This document shows, one piece after another, positions 15,614 to 24,800 of a DNA stretch of 64,000 nucleotides. Within the stretch, counting starts at the first letter, position 1, and the number at the start of each line of letters is the position of its first letter. The stretch spans positions 1 through 64,000 of the forward strand of contig DATGKW010000054.1 in assembly GCA_035294465.1 (NCBI GenBank), written 5' to 3'. This DNA is from Paraktedonobacter sp035294465. Its GTDB lineage: Bacteria > Chloroflexota > Ktedonobacteria > Ktedonobacterales > Ktedonobacteraceae. Below the pieces are notes generated by a model. It was not told the origin of the DNA. It was given only the letters and a program-made list of their open reading frames with translations, and did not search any database. Position numbers and translations under genes: made by a program.

Positions 15614-16688
15614 TCCGGCCTTCCTTCCCTTGCACAATCTGGCGCAGGTCATTGAGAGGATCCAGCGCTTCCAACACCTGTTCAACTTCAACCCCGAAGT
15701 CGATCAGGCAGGCAATCTCGTTGACACCTATTGATTCCAGGTGCCGCACCCGTGGCAGACAACTCTTCACCGTGCCAAGCAGTGAGTAGCCATTGTAGTA
15801 GCGCTCAAAGGTAATATCGAGCATTTCCTCCAGTAGATCCGGTTCCAGATCCTGCGGAGCAACCTGGAACCCTCCACTAATCGTTCCACCTCCGCTGGCG
15901 GAATTATTCTCCAACAACACAGCAGAGCGAAGATATTCCCGCAAATGTGGGCGCACCAGAGCCTTCACTACTGAGTCCTCCTGGCCAAGAAAGGTATGCA
16001 GCATCAAAGTGATTATTCCTGCCTGCGGCTCAAAGCCATGACGGTGCCGGCTCGCACGATAGGCCCGGATCTTCTCCGCCAGCAGCGTAGTATCCTGACT
16101 AATAAAGTGGGTCAGGACGTTAGCTCCTATAGATCCAGCATATTCAAAGGTCGTTATGCTGGATGAAGCCGAGATCCAGACAGGCAGTTGCTGTTGAACA
16201 GGACGAGGGTAGAGCCGCACCTCAAACGGAATGCCTTTACTGTTTTTCCGGGTTAAACCCTCACCCCGCCAGAGTGCCTGAATCTCTTCTATTTGCCTGT
16301 GCATGAATTGTCGCCTTTGGTCGTAACGTTCAGGAAATAGCACGAAATCGTTAATATTCCACCCTGATCCAAAAGAGATAGCAACTCGGCCATGTGAGAG
16401 ATTATCGACAAGCGCCCACTCTTCGGCAATACGGATAGAATCATGCAGCGGAGCAACGACACTTCCGGCGCGAATCTGCAAATTTGTCGTGAGCACCGCC
16501 AGCGCGGCGCTAAGAACTGATGGGTTTGGAAAGATTCCACCAAAATCTGCGAAATGTCGCTCTGGTGTCCAGACAGCGCAAAAATTATGTGTATCTGCGA
16601 ATTTCGCTGCTTCTAGCACCAGTCGATATGGCTGTTCCGTTTCTACCTGTGTTTGGCTGGCAAAAAACATGATGCTCAAATCCATCAT
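15606..16688 (-). CDS. Luciferase-like FMN-dependent monooxygenase, natural-product (MupA/Atu3671) type
   Basis: About 360 residues with the TIM-barrel luciferase-like fold. The start MMDLSIMFFASQ and the stretches WTPERHFADFGG and NPSVLSAALA match the family of luciferase-like monooxygenases found as domains or neighbours in NRPS and PKS clusters. These enzymes use reduced flavin and oxygen, mostly to hydroxylate a carrier-bound chain. The gene opens at a TAATG junction with the preceding NRPS, but GGGAGG inside that overlap places the real start at 16688 or 16685. Likely substrate: the ornithine- or serine-bearing chain on the neighbouring NRPS, or the aromatic unit; the sequence cannot decide. 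Confidence 0.88.
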   Translation of the reverse strand: MMDLSIMFFASQTQVETEQPYRLVLEAAKFADTHNFCAVWTPERHFADFGGIFPNPSVLSAALAVLTTNLQIRAGSVVAPLHDSIRIAEEWALVDNLSHGRVAISFGSGWNINDFVLFPERYDQRRQFMHRQIEEIQALWRGEGLTRKNSKGIPFEVRLYPRPVQQQLPVWISASSSITTFEYAGSIGANVLTHFISQDTTLLAEKIRAYRASRHRHGFEPQAGIITLMLHTFLGQEDSVVKALVRPHLREYLRSAVLLENNSASGGGTISGGFQVAPQDLEPDLLEEMLDITFERYYNGYSLLGTVKSCLPRVRHLESIGVNEIACLIDFGVEVEQVLEALDPLNDLRQIVQGKEGRND

Positions 16689-16699
16689 ACAACCTCCCA

Positions 16700-19600
16700 T
16701 TATCTCTGATAGCTTTCATCACTCAATAGGTCATTGAGCATGCGATCTATTTCTTGCTCAGATAGCTTATTCAATTTACTGAGTAACTGAAGTACATCGT
16801 CAGACTCGGAGGGAGCAGGCGCCACGGCTTGCCGTGCATGTACAACTTCAGCGGAAAGTTCCGCGATTGTTGGACAGGTAAAGAATACCCGTAAGGGCAA
16901 ATCTACCTGAAACGTTTCGCGCACACGTGACATAATTTGTGTCGCGAGCAGTGAATGCCCTCCCATGTAGAAGAAGTTAGCGCTGATATCAATCGACTCG
17001 CGATGGAGTACCTGGCACCAGATGCGTTCCATCTGAACCTCTTCGGGGGTGCGCGGCGCTGACCTTATCTCAGGTTGCAACCAGGTCGAGACATATTCCT
17101 GCAAGTGCTGCCGATCTATTTTCCCATTGGGTAACAACGGCAAGGCACTGAGTAAGGCAAAGCCGGTTGGCAGCATATACTGCGGGAGCCGAGCGCGCAG
17201 GTGTTCGGAAACTCGCTCATAGGATAGCTGGCATCCTGGTTGCAACAGAAGATATGCCAGCACTGTATCCCGCTCCGGGGTAGCCAGATCGCGCTGAAAG
17301 GTGACTATCGCCTCCGTAACTTCGGCAATATCACACAATGCGGCCTCTACATCGCTCAATTCAAACCGGTAGCCACGTAACTTGACCTGAAAATCGCTAC
17401 GTCCAAGCAGCTCGACATTCCCATCTGGCAGAAGCTGGCCGAGGTCTCCACTGCGGTAGAGGCGCTGACCTGGGAGCCTACTAAATGGATGCGGAACAAA
17501 ACTGGCGGCTGTCTGCTCCGGCGCTTTCCAATACCCGCGTGCGAGTCCTTCTCCCCCCACATAAATTTCGCCGGGAATGCCGGGAGGAAGAAGGCGCATC
17601 TGTTTATCCAGCACGTACAATTCCATATTGCTCAAGGGGCGCCCGATAGGCGCGAGTCCCCTGCCTGGGTGTGTAAGCGTTTCCTCTTCATAGCATGAAC
17701 TATCAATGGTCGCTTCGGTTAGTCCGTATGAGTTGATAATGCGAGTTTGCGGACTGGTAATCTCTTTTGCTTCATGAAATGCACTGAGTAGCAGGGCGTC
17801 CGAACCTATGATGAGGATTCTCATATGGTCGAGACGTTTGTTAACGCTTTTCAGGTAACGCACGAGGGTAGTAAACACAACCGGCACAAATTCCGCCCGC
17901 TCGACTTTATGAGCGGTGAAGACGTCATACAAGCGCGGCGCGTCAAGCAGCAGTTCGCTGGGACACAGCGTTAGCGTACCGCCGGTTGTCAGTGCCATGA
18001 TCAAATCGCCGCAGAAAACGTCAAAGGTGAAATCAGCCATCTGAAGATGCGTCTGAATCTTTTCTTCGCGCAAGCAGTAGACCCGATCCCAAGCCTGGGC
18101 TGCGTTGACCAAACTTCTGTGCGTAACCATCACCCCTTTGGGTCTGCCTGTAGAACCAGAGGTGAACAATATATAGGCCAGGTGATCCGGCAGGTTGATT
18201 GGTTCGGGATCACCGCTCCATTTGGTTGCGTGTTCGCTTAAGCAACGCTCAATAGGATAAATGGGGATAGCGTTTGCTGTGAAATCAGGCAACATGTCAC
18301 TTGATGCGAGGATGAGTTCTGGTTTCGCCTCGTCAAGTAGTTCACGAAGTCGCTCGCTAGGCAGGTTGGCGGATAGGGGAATATAAGCTCCCCCTGCTTT
18401 CCAGGTGCCAAGAATGGCGAGAATCGTCTCCAGGGATCGCTGTCCATAAATAGCGACACGCGATTCCGCGTGAATACCCTGCTCGCGCAGAAAGTGCGCC
18501 AGGATGTTCGCTCGACGGTTGAGTTCACTGTAGGATAGAGAGGTATTATCAAGTTGCCTGAGTGCAATTGTATCAGGGGTTCGTTGAGCCTGCCTCTCAA
18601 TAAGCTGATGCACACAGCAGGATAAGGAAGGGAGATACGCGCCGCGTCCCTGCGCACATATCCGTTGCTCCTCAGCGGCTGAGAGCAAGGAGAGATGATG
18701 GAGCGGCTGGTCCAGGTTGTCACAAATCTTGTCAAGGAGAGTCTGATAGTGCTGCACAAATGCTTCAATTCTTGTCGGCAAAAACAGATCCGTATTATAC
18801 TGGACAATACCTGTTACAGAACTCCCCTGATCGTAAAGGGTGACATCGAGGTCAAAACGGGCTACGCCGCTATCAACAATCTGCTGTTGAAGCGATAGAC
18901 CCTCCATATGCAGTGGCGTCTGCGGAAAATTATCCAGGGTAAAAAGTAGTTGTACCAGCGGATTACGCGTTCCATCCCTTCCTTGAGCAACCTTTTCAAC
19001 AATCTTATCAAAAGGCATATCTTGCTGCATATATGCCTCTAATGTCACATCTTTTGTCTGGTACAGCAGGTCGCGAAATGTTTCTCGCTCATCCAACACG
19101 GTGCGCAAGACAAGGATGTTTACAAAAAAACCAACCAGATCTTCAAGTTCGCGGGAGGTTCTTCCTGCTACCCTGGTGCCCATGACTAACTCTCTTTGTC
19201 CTGTATAGCGCGCAACAAGCACCTGAAATGCTGTATACAAGAACATGAAGAGCGTACAGGTTTCCCTTATGCAGTATTCACGAACTCTTGCTATAATCGA
19301 TGACGGAATAGTAAAGCGATAATTCGTTCCGGCAAAATTTCTTTCGTCATTCTGTGGAGAATCGGTAGGGAAAGAAAGGATAGGCGGATTTTTCAATTTC
19401 TGGAGCCACGTAACCAGCGCCGTATTCTGCTCCTCCTGCTCGATATACTGGCGCTGGCGATACGCGTAATCGCGATAACGCAGCGACAACGGAGAAAGCT
19501 GAGGCATATTGCCTGTGATCTTTGCATTATAGCAAGTCGCCAATTCGCGGCGTAGAATATCAGAAGACCACCCATCGCTGGCAATGTGGTGAATCAAAAG

Positions 19601-21823
19601 CAAGAATGCCCAGGTATCCGGGCTCGTTTGAAAAACCATACCCCGTATCATCAGCTCAGAATCGAGTTGGAAAGGACGACGCACGCAGTCCTGTATTCGT
19701 GCATCTACTTCCTTCTCAGGCACAACGTTGAATGCGAGACGAAAATGTCTTGCGGCCTCCACGGGTGCTATTCTTTGGAATGGCTTGCCATCTGGAGCCT
19801 CGTGATAGGTCGTCCTGAGCGACTCGTGGCGGGCAATTAAGTATTGAAGGCTCCACTCTAATGCTTCTACATCCAATCTGCCACGCATACGATAAAGTAT
19901 AGGTATTGTATAGGCATGGCTCTCAGGGGCCAGTTTATACAGGAACCAGAGCCGCTGTTGAGCAAAAGAGAGCGGCACATCTCCATCAACCAGAAAAGTG
20001 GGAGGAGCTGCTTCCAGCAAACCGCGGCTTTGTTTCTCGCGCACCTTCTGGCTAAATTGTGCCACTGTTGGCATAGTGAAGAGGTCATGAAAGGTTATTT
20101 CCGTCCCAAAGCGTTCACGAACACGCGCCAGCAGCCGCATAGCTGTGAGCGAGTGCCCGCCCAGGAGAAAGAAATTATCTTCCCTTCCCAACTTAGTAAG
20201 GCCAAAAACCTGCTGCCAGATTTCCACCATGGTGCTTTCGATTGGATCACGCGGCGCAGGCTCCTCTCTATCTCTACCCGCCAAAGATATTTTTTCCCAG
20301 GAAGGCGTAGGCAGACGACGACGATCTCGTTTCCCATTTGGAGTCAGGGGAATAGCCTGAAGGATTTCAAAACCAGACGGGACCATAAATGATGGCAAGC
20401 GCTTTTCAAGGTAAGCACGAAGGCGAACGGTAAGCTCTTCCGCATCCAGGCGAGTTACTACATAGGCAATCAGCCGTTCCTCACCAGGAGCTTTTTGCGC
20501 CTGAGTGACTACACACTCTTGAATATCGGGATGCGAGCATATCGCTGTCTCGATATGCTCCAGATCTGCTCGAAAACCGCGAATTTTTACAACATGATCA
20601 GTTCTCCCTAGAAGCCTGATTCTTCCATCAGCCAGATATTCTGCGCGATCGCCAGTGCGAAAGAGACGCTTTCCCGGCTCTTTGCTGAAAGGGTGAGGCA
20701 AAAAATGCCAGGCGCTTAGATCTGGTTGATCAAGATATCCCCGTGCTGGTGCTGCGCTGGACACGTAGAGTTCTCCCGGCACAAATGGTGCAACAGGGCG
20801 GAGTTGTTCATCCAGAACGTAGAGTTCCGTGTGAAACACAGGTTCTCCAAGGGTGATCTCCGCCGGCAGGGGTTCATCGGGACGCACCTCACGCATAGCC
20901 ATAGCCTGCATCTCTGAACAACCGTACTGAATGAGCAGGGTAGCCTGGGGAAGCACTTTTCGGAAACGGGCAATAAGATCACTCGTGATAGCTTCTCCTC
21001 CAACCGTCCATTGTTCTGGAAGGTGACGCGCGAGGGATTCGTCGTGCTCAAGCAATTCCACTAGAATTGCTAATAGCGAAGGCACAACTTTGATACGCGT
21101 AATTCCATACCGTGCGAGCCAGGTAAGAAACTGCCTGCCATCGCGCGTGATCTCATCGGAAGCAATGACTAATGGAACTCCCTGAAGGATCGGCCCAAGA
21201 AATTCCCAGAAGGCTGCCCCTGTATTTAACAGAGAACGCTGGCAAACTCGCTCACCAGGTGAGAACGGATAACGCTGCCACATCCAGGTCAGGCGATTAA
21301 CCCATTGTAAGTGTGGTATGGCTACTCCTTTTGGCTGGCCGGTTGAACCTGACGTGAATAGAATAAGGCAGAGCTGATCGGGAAAAGAGGGTGATTCCAC
21401 CTTACTAGCAGCAGAGTCTTCCAGACGGAAATGGGTGAGATTGACCACTGGGCATGTGACCTCTTCCGACAGGAGATTGAGGCAAGTATCTTCTGTCAGC
21501 AGGATTACTGGCGCGCATAACCCTACTATTCGTGCTAGATAATCTCGTGGATACGACGTATCAAGCGGGACTACAATGCCTCCTGCCTGGAGAATAGCCA
21601 GTATAGCGATGAGAGCTTGCGGTGAACGCTGGACGAGAAGGCCAACCGGTTTATCAACACTCACGCCCTGTTTTACAAGGTAACTGGCAAGGTAGTTCAC
21701 TCGCCGATGTATTTCCGCGTAAGTTAGATGTTCGTCATCCATAATAACTGCGCTGGCATCTGGCGTGTTTTGCACCTGTCTCGTGAAAAATTGCAGTAGC
21801 GATATATCCTCTTCAGTACGCAT
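16700..21823 (-). CDS. NRPS F: A-T-C-A-T, second A domain with ornithine code
   Basis: A 1707-residue two-module synthetase. The N-terminus begins directly with an adenylation domain; its condensation partner is at the end of NRPS E, so the module is split over two proteins. First A: ILFTSGSTGQPKG, then a variant FWEFLGPIL block and QYGCSEM in place of YGPTE; hand-aligned pocket residues G-A-W-K-T-G-Q-A-M, lacking the Asp that binds the alpha-amino group. First T has LGGHSL. C domain has HHIASDGWS. Second A: ILFTSGSTGRPKG, FDVFCGDL and SYGLTEATID give D-V-G-E-I-G-S-I-D, the known ornithine code. Final T has MGGHSL followed by about 60 residues without a release domain. TAATG junctions couple it to both neighbours. 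Confidence 0.93.
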   Translation of the reverse strand: MRTEEDISLLQFFTRQVQNTPDASAVIMDDEHLTYAEIHRRVNYLASYLVKQGVSVDKPVGLLVQRSPQALIAILAILQAGGIVVPLDTSYPRDYLARIVGLCAPVILLTEDTCLNLLSEEVTCPVVNLTHFRLEDSAASKVESPSFPDQLCLILFTSGSTGQPKGVAIPHLQWVNRLTWMWQRYPFSPGERVCQRSLLNTGAAFWEFLGPILQGVPLVIASDEITRDGRQFLTWLARYGITRIKVVPSLLAILVELLEHDESLARHLPEQWTVGGEAITSDLIARFRKVLPQATLLIQYGCSEMQAMAMREVRPDEPLPAEITLGEPVFHTELYVLDEQLRPVAPFVPGELYVSSAAPARGYLDQPDLSAWHFLPHPFSKEPGKRLFRTGDRAEYLADGRIRLLGRTDHVVKIRGFRADLEHIETAICSHPDIQECVVTQAQKAPGEERLIAYVVTRLDAEELTVRLRAYLEKRLPSFMVPSGFEILQAIPLTPNGKRDRRRLPTPSWEKISLAGRDREEPAPRDPIESTMVEIWQQVFGLTKLGREDNFFLLGGHSLTAMRLLARVRERFGTEITFHDLFTMPTVAQFSQKVREKQSRGLLEAAPPTFLVDGDVPLSFAQQRLWFLYKLAPESHAYTIPILYRMRGRLDVEALEWSLQYLIARHESLRTTYHEAPDGKPFQRIAPVEAARHFRLAFNVVPEKEVDARIQDCVRRPFQLDSELMIRGMVFQTSPDTWAFLLLIHHIASDGWSSDILRRELATCYNAKITGNMPQLSPLSLRYRDYAYRQRQYIEQEEQNTALVTWLQKLKNPPILSFPTDSPQNDERNFAGTNYRFTIPSSIIARVREYCIRETCTLFMFLYTAFQVLVARYTGQRELVMGTRVAGRTSRELEDLVGFFVNILVLRTVLDERETFRDLLYQTKDVTLEAYMQQDMPFDKIVEKVAQGRDGTRNPLVQLLFTLDNFPQTPLHMEGLSLQQQIVDSGVARFDLDVTLYDQGSSVTGIVQYNTDLFLPTRIEAFVQHYQTLLDKICDNLDQPLHHLSLLSAAEEQRICAQGRGAYLPSLSCCVHQLIERQAQRTPDTIALRQLDNTSLSYSELNRRANILAHFLREQGIHAESRVAIYGQRSLETILAILGTWKAGGAYIPLSANLPSERLRELLDEAKPELILASSDMLPDFTANAIPIYPIERCLSEHATKWSGDPEPINLPDHLAYILFTSGSTGRPKGVMVTHRSLVNAAQAWDRVYCLREEKIQTHLQMADFTFDVFCGDLIMALTTGGTLTLCPSELLLDAPRLYDVFTAHKVERAEFVPVVFTTLVRYLKSVNKRLDHMRILIIGSDALLLSAFHEAKEITSPQTRIINSYGLTEATIDSSCYEEETLTHPGRGLAPIGRPLSNMELYVLDKQMRLLPPGIPGEIYVGGEGLARGYWKAPEQTAASFVPHPFSRLPGQRLYRSGDLGQLLPDGNVELLGRSDFQVKLRGYRFELSDVEAALCDIAEVTEAIVTFQRDLATPERDTVLAYLLLQPGCQLSYERVSEHLRARLPQYMLPTGFALLSALPLLPNGKIDRQHLQEYVSTWLQPEIRSAPRTPEEVQMERIWCQVLHRESIDISANFFYMGGHSLLATQIMSRVRETFQVDLPLRVFFTCPTIAELSAEVVHARQAVAPAPSESDDVLQLLSKLNKLSEQEIDRMLNDLLSDESYQR

Positions 21824-24800
21824 TATTCACCTCGTCTCTGCTGGAGCTTTTGTGCAAGGAGCGCTTGCTTTTGCTCGAATGAAAGTGTCTCAAGTGTTTT
21901 GGGAACCAACGAAAAAGATGAGTGAGGCGCTGCAAGGTCGCTTCTCGCCTCGCTTACTACATTTTGATAATAGCGACCAAGCGCAGTGATTTGCTCAGGA
22001 TGTAATACCCAGGAATCATAAATAAATTTTAAAGAGAAATGCGTTTGAGTAATCCCGCGGATGGCATACACAAAGAGCTGATAAGGCGTTTCTTCCGCGT
22101 ATTGTCTGACCCAGGTGACCTGCGCCAACTCTGGCAGAGTACGGTACGAATGGAAATGGATATAGTTGAACGCAACCTCGAAGAGCTCACGCCCACCGGC
22201 TTGCCGGCGGATTTCGGCCAGGGGATAACGGGCAAACGGCAGCAGAGCGCGTTCTGCCAGGAATACTTCCATGAACAGGTCGCGCCAGGAACCTTTCGGC
22301 AATGCCAGATACAATGGCGGCATATTCAAGAAGAGGCCAATAAGCTGGTCTCCACCAGGAACTTCTGGCCGACCATGTACCATGACGCCCGTTACCACCT
22401 CTTGCTGATCGGTGAGAGCTGCGAGCACTTTGATGTGCGCTGCTAACAGGACACTTTTCACCGGAATGTTCAATTCCTGGGAAAGCATATATATTGCCTG
22501 ACACATCTCAGCCTCAAATTCGTGCTCCCGGGCCTGATAGCGTTGTTCAGCGCGCTGAGGCGCAAAAGGCCAACGTGGCAGGCGCGTAAAGACACCCCCT
22601 GCAATCCTGTCAGCCCAGTAGCGGCGCGCTTCAGGTAGCGCAATGCTCTGCTGCTCCAACGCAACATAATCGCGGAAAGAAACCGGCAGCGGTTCGCTCT
22701 CCTGATAAGTTCCCTGGGCTATTTCCCCATAAATCGTCAGAAGCTGTTTTAAAAAGATAGTCAGACTCCATCCATCTAAAATAGCATGATGAAAGACAAT
22801 AAGCATGGTAACTGTCTGATCTGTGAGTTGAAAGAAACTGAGCCGAAATAAAGGCGGATAGTGCCAATCAAATCCTCGTAGATCTTCCCTGCTTCTCTGG
22901 GCAATGCGTTGTTCCTGTTCCTCAGCAGAAAGTCCGCGTAGATCATCGAATCGGCAGGCAAGAGGAACATCCTTGTGAACCAGTTGCAGAGGCTCACTGA
23001 ACTCGTGAAGAGCAAATGAGGTACGCAAGATAGGATGCAGGCGCATGATTTCGCGTACACTGGCAAACAAATATTCCTGGCGCACCTCCGAAGTAGCCTG
23101 CGTGGTAAAGGTATATGAGAAAGATTCTATATACACTATTGATTCCGGGTCATAGAGACTATCGAGAAGCATGCCCAATTGAAGCATGGTGGGAGGATAG
23201 GCGTCGCAGATTGCTGCCGGGAGTTTGACGCGATCATGCTCGCGTACCAGGGCAAAGGCGTTCATTGGTTCGCTGCTCTGTTCGGCGTTTTGCACAACGC
23301 TAGCCAGTTCGCGCAATGTTTTGTATTGAAACAGATCCTGTAACGATACATCGAGATGACGTTCACGAGCCTTTGCGACGATCTGAATAGCTTTAATAGA
23401 ATCGCCCCCTAAGGCAAAGAAGTTACCCTCTCGCCCAACCTGTGATATACCAAGCACTTCTGACCAGATGGCGGCCAGATCCTGTTCAAACGCCGTTTCT
23501 GGTGTGAGAAATTGCTGTTCGTGGAACACAATGGCCTGGCGATAATCGGGCAGGCGCTCGCGCGCGATCTTGCCGCTGGCCGTGAGAGGCAGCTCATCTA
23601 GAAAAAGAATAAAAGCTGGCAACATATACGAGGGCAATCGTGCAGCCAGATACTGATGCACTTCGGCCGCCGTGAGGGTTGCCCCGGCCCGTAACAGGAT
23701 ATAAACTGCCAGGCTTTTGTCTGCCTCACCGCTCGAAACTGCCAGGGCGATGCCACGCTCGACAGCAGGATGGGCATGAAGCACTTCCTCTATCTCTCCC
23801 AGTTCAACGCGGAAGCCACGAATTTTAACTTGAAAGTCGGACCGCTGCAAGAACTCGACGGCACCGTCGGGACGCCAGCGTACCAGATCACCTGTACGAT
23901 AGAGGCGCTCTCCTTCCTTACCAGAGAAAGGATCGGGAAGAAAACGCTCGGCGGTCAGATCGGGACGATGCAGATACCCGCGACCAACATTCTTCCCACC
24001 TATATATAGCTCCCCTACAACGCCAATGGGTACCGGTTGAAGCAGAGGATCTAGAATATATAGCCGGCAATTAGCTATCGCAAAACCGATGGGGACACGT
24101 TCTATTTCATTTTCCTCCCTACAATCCCAAGATGAGACGTCGACTGCCGTCTCGGTTGGCCCATAAAGATTGTGAAGATGGACATGGGGAAGCCTGGCGA
24201 ATACACGATCCTGGATCTCGCGATGTAAGATATCGCCACTACAAAAAATATGCTTCAACGTCGCACATGCTCCAGGCTCTATCACATTTACAAACTGAGC
24301 CAGCATAGGGGGCACAAAATGTACCATTGTTACTGCCCGTTCTCGTATAAGTTTCTGCAGCACAAATGGATCGCCCTGGCTGCGTGGAGGTGCAATCACG
24401 AGCGAAATCCCATAACTCAACGGCCAGAATATCTCCCATACAGAGACATCAAAACAGTAATTGGTTTTGCAAAGCATATATTCATCTATGTCAGCAGTAT
24501 AGTATTCCCCAGACCAGGATATCTTGTTGCAAATGTTGGCATGGGTATTCATTGCCCCTTTGGGCACACCTGTTGAGCCAGAGGTGTACAGAACATAGGC
24601 AATACTGGCAGCAGTTACAGAGCTGGTAACTTGTGGAGCAGCGGATATATCGGCAGGGTCGACGATGAATAGTACAGGCACCTCCCTGGGCAGGAGCACT
24701 GCAAGTTCAGGAGTGGTCAAAACGACGTGAGGTCGCGCGTCTTGCAAAATGGTTGCTATCCGTTGCGTAGGATACTCAGGATCGAGTGGAACATATCCTC

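Noticed and set aside
14753..15691. Longer start for the dehydratase at 15691
   Set aside because: It would overlap the monooxygenase gene by about 85 bases and adds a basic stretch not found in the family; 15613 is better.
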